This document shows, one piece after another, positions 1 to 4,982 of a stretch of 5,221 nucleotides of DNA; the stretch's first letter is position 1, and each line of letters starts with the position of its first letter. A program made the position numbers and the translations under genes. This stretch comes from JBEKIK01 sp050013075. Lineage in GTDB: Bacteria > Planctomycetota > Planctomycetia > Pirellulales > Thermoguttaceae. The notes beneath the pieces were generated by a model. The model ran no database searches, was not told where the DNA came from, and saw only the letters and a list, made by a program, of their open reading frames with translations. The stretch lies in the NCBI GenBank assembly GCA_050013075.1, contig JBEKFZ010000166.1:1-5221 (forward strand). The letters run 5' to 3'.

Positions 1-334
1 TGAGCGATTCCATAAGAACTGGAATGCCTGCGGGACCGGCGTTTGCCAATCCAGTGACAGCAGACAACCGAACTTGCTCATCCTTGTCCTTGAGTAACTC
101 CGTGAGGGTTTGAATTGCAGGAGGACGAATGAACCCCAATCGCCAAGCAGCGGCCTTTCGAGCATCGCTAGAATCGCTCTTGCTCTGAGTCAGCCAATAG
201 CTAAGAGGTTGTCCATCGTACCCTGGCTCTTGGGTTTGGATCTGAGACGTTGACGCAGAGTCTCGTCCACACCCGAGGCAGAACAAAACACAAGCGACAG
301 TCAGCAGTAAAGTGAACCGTTGTCGAGTTACCAC
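1..334 (-). CDS. HEAT-repeat putative lipoprotein, N-terminal part (C-terminus outside window)
   Basis: The reading frame from a GTG at 334 stays open to the left edge, giving 111 residues with the 3' end missing. The start is chosen because AAGGAGA lies 7 nt upstream and an in-frame stop lies not far upstream. Residues 7-21 form a hydrophobic signal segment ending CLGCG, so Cys22 could be a lipidated cysteine; the lipobox is imperfect because Cys, not Leu, is at -3. A segment YDGQPLSYWL (39-48) follows. From about residue 57 there are HEAT-like helices: DARKAAAWRLG, then AIQTLTELLKDKDEQVRLSAV and GLANAGPAGIPVLMESL. HEAT repeats form helical solenoids for protein binding, and such short secreted HEAT proteins are frequent in Planctomycetota from general knowledge. 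The partner is unknown. It is probably anchored outside the cytoplasmic membrane. The next minus-strand gene upstream ends 388 nt away, so it is probably transcribed separately. Confidence 0.8.
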   Translation of the reverse strand, partial: MVTRQRFTLLLTVACVLFCLGCGRDSASTSQIQTQEPGYDGQPLSYWLTQSKSDSSDARKAAAWRLGFIRPPAIQTLTELLKDKDEQVRLSAVTGLANAGPAGIPVLMESL

Positions 335-341
335 AATATGG

Positions 342-348
342 TCTCCTT
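342..348 (-). promoter_or_regulatory. Shine-Dalgarno site of the HEAT-repeat gene
   Basis: AAGGAGA on the minus strand sits 7 nt before the GTG at 334. It decides that start, because no ATG is available in frame nearby and an upstream stop closes the frame. Confidence 0.75.
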
Positions 349-464
349 CGTTCGTTATAGCGGTGATGTGGAGCTACCTCACCCCTCGCCATCATCGTAA
401 TCGTGTTTTCGTGCGGAGCGTCAACCCTCTTCCCAAGAGCAGCGTTCCTCGGTTTCTTAAATCT

Positions 465-486
465 CGGGGACACAATATCTAATTCC
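465..486. repeat. Possible relic of a dispersed GGGGACACAAT-type repeat
   Basis: The stretch CGGGGACACAATATCTAATT resembles, from memory, a short sequence (GGGGACACAATA..TAATTC) often met next to REP-associated tyrosine (Y1) transposase genes in many bacteria. There is no second copy and no transposase in the window, so this rests on recall alone. Confidence 0.3.
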
Positions 487-504
487 TGCATTTCCTTGTT
501 CGCG

Positions 505-549
505 GGGTGGCACCGGTTCTTGAACCGGTGTGGCTTGCCACAAGAGGTT
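505..549 (+). repeat. REP-like palindromic repeat, left copy
   Basis: The first 26 bases (505-530) are perfectly inverted at 663-688. Within the copy, hairpin 1 is CACCGGTTC-TT-GAACCGGTG (511-530, 9-bp arms). Hairpin 2 is GTGGC-TT-GCCAC (530-541), followed by AAGAGGTT (542-549). The AAGAGGTT tail is also found in the other copy. The double-hairpin layout resembles bacterial REP elements. Confidence 0.85.
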
Positions 550-642
550 ACTGAACGTGACGAAATGGGCGTACAACCGCTCGTCGATGATTTGCCGGTC
601 TGAACACATGACTCCATTATGACCAAGCAACCTACCTGCCAC

Positions 643-688
643 AACCTCTTGGGACTCCGTCCCACCGGTTCAAGAACCGGTGCCACCC
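643..688 (-). repeat. REP-like palindromic repeat, right copy (inverted)
   Basis: Read on the minus strand it repeats the left copy: 26 identical bases (688-663), then a different second hairpin, GGGAC-GGA-GTCCC (663-651), then the shared tail CAAGAGGTT (651-643). Hairpin 1 lies at 663-682. The stop of the tandem-ACT gene is 34 nt away on the same strand, so this hairpin would be transcribed in the 3' UTR of that mRNA. There it could stabilise or terminate the message. Confidence 0.85.
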
Positions 689-722
689 GCGCAATCCGCT
701 TAATGGTTACAATTCTTTGAAT

Positions 723-1172
723 CTACTCTTCCATCAGGTCGTTTTCAGTGAGCATTCTGAAGCCTTTGGCGGCGAGGGTTTCTTGGCCCATTTCGATGTT
801 GTCGACCATGAGCGCCACTGCCGCGCGGCCGCGGGGAGGGACCATCAAGGGATAGGCTTGGATGATGTTCACCTCGGCTTGGAGCAGGGCGGTGCAGATT
901 TCCAAGAGCGGTTGAGGGGTTTCGGGCAGTTCCAGGCCGATCAGATCGCTTTCGACGATCGCCAATCCGGCCCGTTCCAGAATTTCCCGGCCTTGCTCCG
1001 GATGGCTGAAGAGGAATCGGGCAAAAGCGCACTCGCCGGCGTCGGAAATTGAGAAGGCCACAATCTTCACACGGCTTCCCTCGAAACGGCGAATAACTTC
1101 CAGGAGCTTTCCTACCCGATTCTCAAGAAACACGGTAAACTGCCGAATTGCGGGATAATTGCGGCCCCGCAT
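723..1172 (-). CDS. Tandem ACT-domain protein (possible amino-acid-responsive regulatory protein)
   Basis: The product has 149 residues from the ATG at 1172. Residues 9-72 read as one ACT fold: IRQFTVFLENRVGKLLEVIRRF, then VKIVAFSISD, then a helix HPEQGREILERAG. Residues 76-147 read as a second: LIGLELPETPQPLLEICTALLQAEVNI, then AAVALMVDNIEMGQETLAAKGF. ACT domains bind small ligands, often amino acids, and control enzymes. Stand-alone pairs like this are often named acetolactate-synthase-like or ACT proteins, but no catalytic domain is present here, so an enzymatic role is not supported. The frame stays open upstream to 1385, but that would overlap the divergent thioesterase. An in-frame ATG at 1211 (MSYEGSSGV) is the main alternative. 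I prefer 1172 because the recognisable domain begins right after it; no Shine-Dalgarno site supports either. Ligand and partner are unknown. Confidence 0.83.
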   Translation of the reverse strand: MRGRNYPAIRQFTVFLENRVGKLLEVIRRFEGSRVKIVAFSISDAGECAFARFLFSHPEQGREILERAGLAIVESDLIGLELPETPQPLLEICTALLQAEVNIIQAYPLMVPPRGRAAVALMVDNIEMGQETLAAKGFRMLTENDLMEE

Positions 1173-1307
1173 GGTTGAAGCACCAACGCCCGATGATCCT
1201 TCGTAGCTCATAAGCGTTACTCGTAACGAGAAGGGATCGATGGCTTTGACAGCACAATACGTAACTATATTCCTGATGATAAGTTCCGTCAACTGGGGGT
1301 AGTCAAA
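1173..1307. promoter_or_regulatory. Divergent intergenic region between ACT and thioesterase genes
   Basis: The 135 bp between the two divergent starts must carry both promoters. On the plus strand TTGACA (1246-1251) is followed after only 14 nt by TATATT (1266-1271), so the pair is recognisable but badly spaced. GGGGG (1295-1299) lies 8 nt before the thioesterase ATG and may serve as a weak ribosome-binding site. No clear minus-strand promoter was found. Confidence 0.4.
1215..1228. promoter_or_regulatory. Perfect palindrome, possible operator
   Basis: CGTTAC-TC-GTAACG has 6-bp arms and overlaps a second palindrome, CTCGT-A-ACGAG (1220-1230). Lying inside a divergent promoter region, it could be bound by a dimeric regulator of either gene. 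That is inference, since only the symmetry is seen. Confidence 0.35.
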
Positions 1308-1703
1308 ATGCTCACCCAACACGAAATCGAAATTCGCGTCAGATACGAGGAAAGCGACCCCATGGGCTATTTGCATCACGCCCATTATTTTACCTATTTT
1401 GAAATAGGCCGGACTGAATTACTCCGTGCCTCGGGTGGAAACTATCGGAAAATGGAGGAAGAAGGCCAGTTGGTGGTAGTGGTAAAGGCCGAATGTCGCT
1501 ACCACCGCCCGGCCCGGTATGACGACCTGTTGAGGTTGCGAACCACCATTACCCGGGTAACTGAGGCTAAAATCGAACACCAATACGAGCTGTTCCGGGG
1601 CAACGAACGCCTGGCCACGGGCAACGTCACGCTGGCGGTGGTCGATCGCCAGGGCAAAGTCCAGAGGGTGCCAGAGTGGATGTCAACAAAGGATGAAGGA
1701 TGA
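1308..1703 (+). CDS. Acyl-CoA thioesterase, YbgC/4-hydroxybenzoyl-CoA thioesterase (4HBT) family
   Basis: The product has 131 residues, the usual length for a single hot-dog-fold thioesterase of about 130-150 residues. Such enzymes hydrolyse acyl-CoA thioesters in the cytosol as homo-oligomers. The family signature is at the N-terminus: RVRYEESDPMGYLHHAHYF (10-28). It includes the expected catalytic Asp17, Gly20, His23/His24 and Tyr27, then FEIGRTELLR (31-40). His26 stands where many relatives have Asn. The rest fits the fold: VVVVKAECRYHRPARYDDLLRLRTTI is the second strand region, EHQYELFRG the third and LATGNVTLAVVD the last. ATG 1308 is the natural start, as it puts Asp17 in the family register and has GGGGG 8 nt upstream. 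The substrate cannot be told from sequence. It is divergent from the tandem-ACT gene and convergent with the PEP-CTERM gene. Confidence 0.9.
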   Translation: MLTQHEIEIRVRYEESDPMGYLHHAHYFTYFEIGRTELLRASGGNYRKMEEEGQLVVVVKAECRYHRPARYDDLLRLRTTITRVTEAKIEHQYELFRGNERLATGNVTLAVVDRQGKVQRVPEWMSTKDEG

Positions 1704-1713
1704 AGAGGTTTAG

Positions 1714-1733
1714 GCCCGACATTTGTGTCGGGC
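1714..1733. terminator. Hairpin between convergent genes, possible terminator
   Basis: GCCCGACA-TTTG-TGTCGGGC is a perfect 8-bp stem with a 4-nt loop. It lies 10 nt after the thioesterase stop and 17 nt beyond the PEP-CTERM gene stop. Its position between convergent genes suits a bidirectional terminator, but neither strand has a T-run after the stem. It may therefore act otherwise, for example in 3'-end protection or as a dispersed palindrome. Confidence 0.5.
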
Positions 1734-1750
1734 AAATTAAGTATTGCAAA

Positions 1751-4666
1751 TTACCAAATTGCGGTCCCGCGCTTATGGTATGCCATGACGATTAAACCGG
1801 CCATGAGCAAGAGGATGGCGGCGGATGGTTCGGGCACGGCGGCGAGGTCGGTATTAAGAGACTGTGAATCGTCGGATAACAAACTTGTTGCGGCCGTCGT
1901 AGACACGCCAATGTTGAGGGTGCCGATGGTGATGCTGTCGGCCGTGAGCGCGGAGGAGCTTGTTCCATTGCCCACTACCAGAGTCCCCGTGCCCGTGATG
2001 TCGCCCACGACCGATGTTGATCCCAGAAATTTTAACGTGCCGGCCGAGATCGAGGTGTCGCCCGAATAGTTGACCGTACTGGAGAAAGTCAGTACGCCCG
2101 TGCCGGTTTTTGTCAATCCGCCTGTACCGGTTACGGATTTGGAAAAGGTGACGGCATAGCCCTGCGTATCGATTGTGGCGTTGCCGTTGACGCCCGTAAG
2201 CGACAGGGCGACGGCGCAGTCGTTAAGAAATGATGCGGTGGCTTGCAAAATGCCGCCGCCGAAATAGAAGTAGGCATTGCCGGCGCCTTTGATTAAACCG
2301 CTCGATTTCAAAGTTCCGCCGGTAAGGGTAATGGTTCCTGTGCCGGGGTACGCCAAGAAAATATTGGTTGAGGAATAGGTCCCGCCGCTTATGGTTAGCG
2401 ATGCGGTGCTGCCGCTGTGATAACCGATATACGTTGCATTGGAGACGTTAACAGTGCCACCGTATTGGTAAATGGCGCCAGTGCCGCCGGAGTAGCACAT
2501 ATAGATAGTGGGTGTGGTAAACGAACCGTTGTGTATCGTTAGCGATCCGTTGCTCCCGATGGAATTACCGACAACCGTTGCGATGGTGACGTTAACCGTG
2601 CTGCCCACGGATTGGACGGATTGGGTAAAAGCCCCAGTGCCGCCGAAGCCCGAATAGATATAAGGGGTGGTGAACGTGCCGCCATTAATGTTTATCGTTC
2701 CATTACTGCCGTTGTTGTAACCGGCATAGGTTTCAGTGGAGGCGTTAACCGAGCCGCCGGATTGGGTAAAAGTTCCAGTGCCGCCGTAGCCCGAATAGAG
2801 AAAAGGGGTGGTGAGAGTGCCGCCATTGATGTTTATCGTTCCAGTACTTCCGCTGCTATTACCTATATACGTATTAGATGAAACGGCGGTCGAGCCGGAT
2901 TGTTGAGTGAAAGATCCTGTGGAACCGGAATTAGCGCCCACGAACAAGTTAGTGCTGGCGGTGATTGTGCCGCCATTGTTGTAGAAAGTGCCATTTCCGC
3001 CGCTATCGCGGCCGATGGTGAGGAAGGTATCGGCAGTCAGGGACTTTCCGCTTGCAAGCGTAAACGATCCGGTGCCGGTTTTGCCTACCCGGAATCCGTA
3101 AAGATGTATGCTGCTGGTGAGGGTAACGGTAAGCGAGCCGCCGTCGATGTTAAGCGAACCGGCCGTGCCGTAGATGTTGCCGGTGGTCAACGAACCGCCG
3201 GGGGCCAAGGTTAAATCGCCGTCGTCGATGATCATGTTATTCGGCACGGTTGCGGCTGCGCTAAGAACGACTGTTCCGCTGCCGATTTTGGTTATGGATT
3301 TCGTCGCGGTCGATGAACCGGTGACCGTCAATGAACCGGTGATCGTCAACGAACCGGTGCCGCCGATGTCCCAGACGGTATTGGCGCCGACGGTCAAGGG
3401 CCTGGATATGGTCTGCGTGCCCGCCGATGTAGTGGACCGCGTTATATATCCGCCGTTTAAAGTCAAGGTCCCCGAAGTGCCGCCGATGGTGAAGTCGGTG
3501 GTGCTGTCAATTGTCAGTGCGTTGATCGTGCGGTCGCCGCCCAGAACGATCGTGTCTCCGCTGCTAATGCCGGTGTTCGTAAAACTGACGTTGTAGTTTG
3601 AGCCGGGCACGACGCCGGGATTCCAGTTTGCCGTGTCGGTCCAGGTCAGCGTGCCGGCGCCCTTGGTCCAAGTTTGCAGGTCGGTCACGGACCAGCCTAA
3701 ATCTTTGATGATTCCCCATTCCAGTGCCATGGGCGCGCGGGTAGTACTGCCCGCCGTCATCGCGGGACGCATCAACGCGTCGGACAGATCGAGATGGGAC
3801 AGGCTGGATCCGCTTATATAGCTAGTCGGCGCGTAAACGGGAACAGGTACAGGGCTGCTGCCGTGTAGATAGGCTTCGTAGGCGGCCTCGGCAAGAGGTC
3901 CTGTAAAATAGACCGGGTTGTCCGTTTGTTTGAAGTCATTTGGCGTACCTATTCCACCGGCCACGGGTTTGTTTCCGGATTTATCGACCAGAAGTTTGTC
4001 CCATTCGCTAAGGCCGTAGGGTGAAAATTTGTCGTAGTTTGGATCACTTGTATCAGAGATATATGTGGAATAAAATCCCAAGGTATGGCCGAGTTCGTGC
4101 GTAACGACGCTTCGCAGGTCGTATTGGCTGGAACTGGGAGTTCCCGTACCCGAGTTCCAACTAAAGTTAGTGTTAAACGCCATTCGGGCGTCATAATCAT
4201 AACCGGTGGGAATGGAGTAATTTTCACCCTCGCGCCAAACCAGTTCGGTATTGGACCAAACAGTTGTGCCGTCGCCCGAGTAAAGATTTGAAGTTTGGCC
4301 AAGGGTCGAGCCGACCAGGTTATTCCAAAACAAGTGCAACTGGACTTGCCGTCCGTAAGGATTGGTTATACGGCTGTTCCAAGTAGCGACGCAGGCGACA
4401 ACGTCCTCGATCTGCGAACTGGTCCAATTTTGCGATCCGGTTCCGCCATCATCGCCGTCGCCGGCGTTGTAGAAAGTTATATTATACGCCCCGACGCTTC
4501 GCACGGTCGAGGCTTTGGCGGAAAGACCTAAAACAAACACGCACAATGCCACATGCAATAAAAGACGAAAGCAAGAGGTCGCGTTACAAAATAATAGTTT
4601 GGCTGAGCATTTTGATGTGACTTTAGTTGATATATAATGTCCGTTTCTGATGGGCAAAACATCCAT
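1751..4666 (-). CDS. PEP-CTERM secreted protein with metzincin-like protease domain and beta-helix repeats
   Basis: The product has 971 residues from the ATG at 4666. That start is chosen because GGAGG lies 8 nt upstream; the ATG two codons earlier leaves only 2 nt. A signal peptide follows a long polar N-region: hydrophobic core about 35-50, likely cleavage after AKA (52). Residues about 55-325 look like a zinc protease, with HELGHTLGF (190-198) giving the two His ligands and catalytic Glu191. The usual third His is not at the +11 position. SHLDLSDALMRP (about 290-301) offers a displaced His291 and a Met-turn-like Met299, and the domain ends IKDLGW (316-325). A WTDTANWNPGVVPG-type module follows (about 341-355), then Gly/Ser/Thr-rich strands and an array of 47-52-residue repeats (about 530-775). 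One autotransporter-type repeat GTGGLTKTGTGVLTF lies near 846-860. The tail VPEPSAAILLLM..HKRG is a PEP-CTERM sorting signal recognised by exosortase, implying surface or matrix location. Activity and substrate are inferred, not shown. Confidence 0.88.
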   Translation of the reverse strand: MDVLPIRNGHYISTKVTSKCSAKLLFCNATSCFRLLLHVALCVFVLGLSAKASTVRSVGAYNITFYNAGDGDDGGTGSQNWTSSQIEDVVACVATWNSRITNPYGRQVQLHLFWNNLVGSTLGQTSNLYSGDGTTVWSNTELVWREGENYSIPTGYDYDARMAFNTNFSWNSGTGTPSSSQYDLRSVVTHELGHTLGFYSTYISDTSDPNYDKFSPYGLSEWDKLLVDKSGNKPVAGGIGTPNDFKQTDNPVYFTGPLAEAAYEAYLHGSSPVPVPVYAPTSYISGSSLSHLDLSDALMRPAMTAGSTTRAPMALEWGIIKDLGWSVTDLQTWTKGAGTLTWTDTANWNPGVVPGSNYNVSFTNTGISSGDTIVLGGDRTINALTIDSTTDFTIGGTSGTLTLNGGYITRSTTSAGTQTISRPLTVGANTVWDIGGTGSLTITGSLTVTGSSTATKSITKIGSGTVVLSAAATVPNNMIIDDGDLTLAPGGSLTTGNIYGTAGSLNIDGGSLTVTLTSSIHLYGFRVGKTGTGSFTLASGKSLTADTFLTIGRDSGGNGTFYNNGGTITASTNLFVGANSGSTGSFTQQSGSTAVSSNTYIGNSSGSTGTININGGTLTTPFLYSGYGGTGTFTQSGGSVNASTETYAGYNNGSNGTININGGTFTTPYIYSGFGGTGAFTQSVQSVGSTVNVTIATVVGNSIGSNGSLTIHNGSFTTPTIYMCYSGGTGAIYQYGGTVNVSNATYIGYHSGSTASLTISGGTYSSTNIFLAYPGTGTITLTGGTLKSSGLIKGAGNAYFYFGGGILQATASFLNDCAVALSLTGVNGNATIDTQGYAVTFSKSVTGTGGLTKTGTGVLTFSSTVNYSGDTSISAGTLKFLGSTSVVGDITGTGTLVVGNGTSSSALTADSITIGTLNIGVSTTAATSLLSDDSQSLNTDLAAVPEPSAAILLLMAGLIVMAYHKRGTAIW
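2608..2625. repeat. 9-bp tandem duplication inside the repeat array
   Basis: CGGATTGGA (2608-2616) is followed directly by CGGATTGGG (2617-2625). In the protein this gives SVQ-SVG instead of the single SGG seen in the neighbouring unit, so the frame is kept. Replication slippage is the simple explanation. Confidence 0.75.
2617..2900. repeat. Two adjacent 141-bp direct repeats within the PEP-CTERM gene
   Basis: The segment starting CGGATTGGGTAAAAG at 2617 recurs with a 141-bp period (47 codons) from 2758. The first 90 or so bases of the two units differ at only about ten positions, while the remainder has diverged more. They encode the repeat unit NGSNGTININGGTFTTPYIYS and its neighbour SGSTGTININGGTLTTPFLY. 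More diverged units of 47-52 residues extend on both sides. Confidence 0.8.
3315..3359. repeat. 18-bp minisatellite in the PEP-CTERM gene (2.5 copies)
   Basis: The units are GAACCGGTGACCGTCAAT (3315-3332), GAACCGGTGATCGTCAAC (3333-3350) and a half unit GAACCGGTG (3351-3359). On the coding strand they give the hexapeptide run TGSLTI-TGSLTV-TGSS, one short beta strand per unit. Confidence 0.85.
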
Positions 4667-4982
4667 TGGCATTTCCTCCAAGCCATATCAATCAAAGGCT
4701 TTAACTCTCACGGCGGCGCGATACAGTCGGAATATCCATAATGTCAGTTGTTGGACAATAAGACCCCATTTTATATCATAAATTTCATATTTAACATACA
4801 TTTTTAAGTGTAGAAACAATTATTTTATGTTTAACAGTCTTAAAATTGCGTCTTGACTTGCCGATTCCTAAAATTCCTAAGTGGGGAAATTAATGTTTGG
4901 GGGGGATATGCCCCTGATTGCAGGGTGGCCGGTGAGAGCTTGTTTCATGCGGTAGAATATCGTAACAATATCGGGAATGCTC
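4667..4982. other. AT-rich divergent intergenic region, no gene seen
   Basis: These 316 bp separate the PEP-CTERM gene (minus) from the lactonase gene (plus), so both promoters should lie here. Positions about 4760-4850 are strongly AT-rich, unlike the GC-richer flanks. Visible pieces are TTGACT (4853-4858) on the plus strand without a good -10 at 17 nt, a direct repeat ATTCCTAA (4864-4871 and 4873-4880), and a small palindrome TTTAA-CAGTC-TTAAA (4830-4844). The short frames here (up to 71 codons) show no domain, and no promoter can be called with confidence. Confidence 0.6.
4675..4679 (-). promoter_or_regulatory. Shine-Dalgarno site deciding the PEP-CTERM gene start
   Basis: GGAGG on the minus strand lies 8 nt before the ATG at 4666 but only 2 nt before the ATG at 4672. 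It also overlaps the in-frame TTG at 4681. This supports translation from 4666. Confidence 0.75.

Larger units (their letters stand above)
505..688. mobile_element. Candidate REPIN-like non-autonomous element (two inverted REP copies)
   Basis: Two copies of one double-hairpin repeat face each other around about 93 bp of non-coding sequence, giving a 184-bp unit. REPINs have this layout and are moved in trans by REP-associated tyrosine transposases (RAYT). No transposase gene and no target-site duplication are visible here. The unit could equally be two independent insertions of a single repeat. Confidence 0.4.
335..722. other. Intergenic region without a convincing gene, carrying palindromic repeats
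   Basis: This 388-bp stretch lies between the HEAT-repeat gene and the tandem-ACT gene. The open frames on both strands here (up to 161 codons) run through the palindromic repeats or overlap the HEAT gene in another frame. They have low-complexity, Cys- and Arg-rich translations with no recognisable domain. What it does hold is a pair of inverted palindromic repeats (505-549 and 643-688), a possible repeat relic (465-486), and about 93 bp of unassigned sequence between the repeat copies. Confidence 0.7.

Noticed and set aside
354..359. TATAAC on the minus strand as a -10 box for the HEAT-repeat gene
   Set aside because: Transcription would begin at or inside the Shine-Dalgarno site, and there is no -35 match at the right distance.
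201..686. A 161-codon minus-strand frame across the intergenic repeats
   Set aside because: It runs through both palindromic repeat copies and overlaps the HEAT-repeat gene in a different frame. The translation is rich in Cys, Arg and Pro with no recognisable domain.
1173..1385. N-terminal extension of the tandem-ACT gene to 1385
   Set aside because: It would overlap the first 78 bases of the thioesterase gene on the other strand, including its active-site codons, and adds no recognisable domain. ATG 1172 fits the domain start.
2380..3080. CRISPR-like array
   Set aside because: The repeats are long, diverged, in frame and coding, with no short identical repeats separated by unique spacers.
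3315..3359. GAACCGGTG in the gene being a copy of the REP-like hairpin arm
   Set aside because: The 9-mer is the same, but the facing arm and tail are absent. It arises from Thr-Gly-Ser codons, so chance and codon choice explain it.
1725..3821. Several plus-strand frames opposite the PEP-CTERM gene
   Set aside because: They are mirror readings of the Gly/Ser/Thr-rich repeats. Their Val/Pro-rich repetitive translations follow from the codon pattern of the opposite strand.
3949..4302. Minus-strand frame of 117 codons inside the protease domain
   Set aside because: It is another frame of the PEP-CTERM gene and shows no domain. The overlapping frame carries HELGHTLGF and continues for 971 residues.
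4853..4881. TTGACT as the -35 box of a lactonase promoter
   Set aside because: At 17 nt the -10 candidate is CCTAAG, a poor match. The better TAAAAT lies only 10 nt away.
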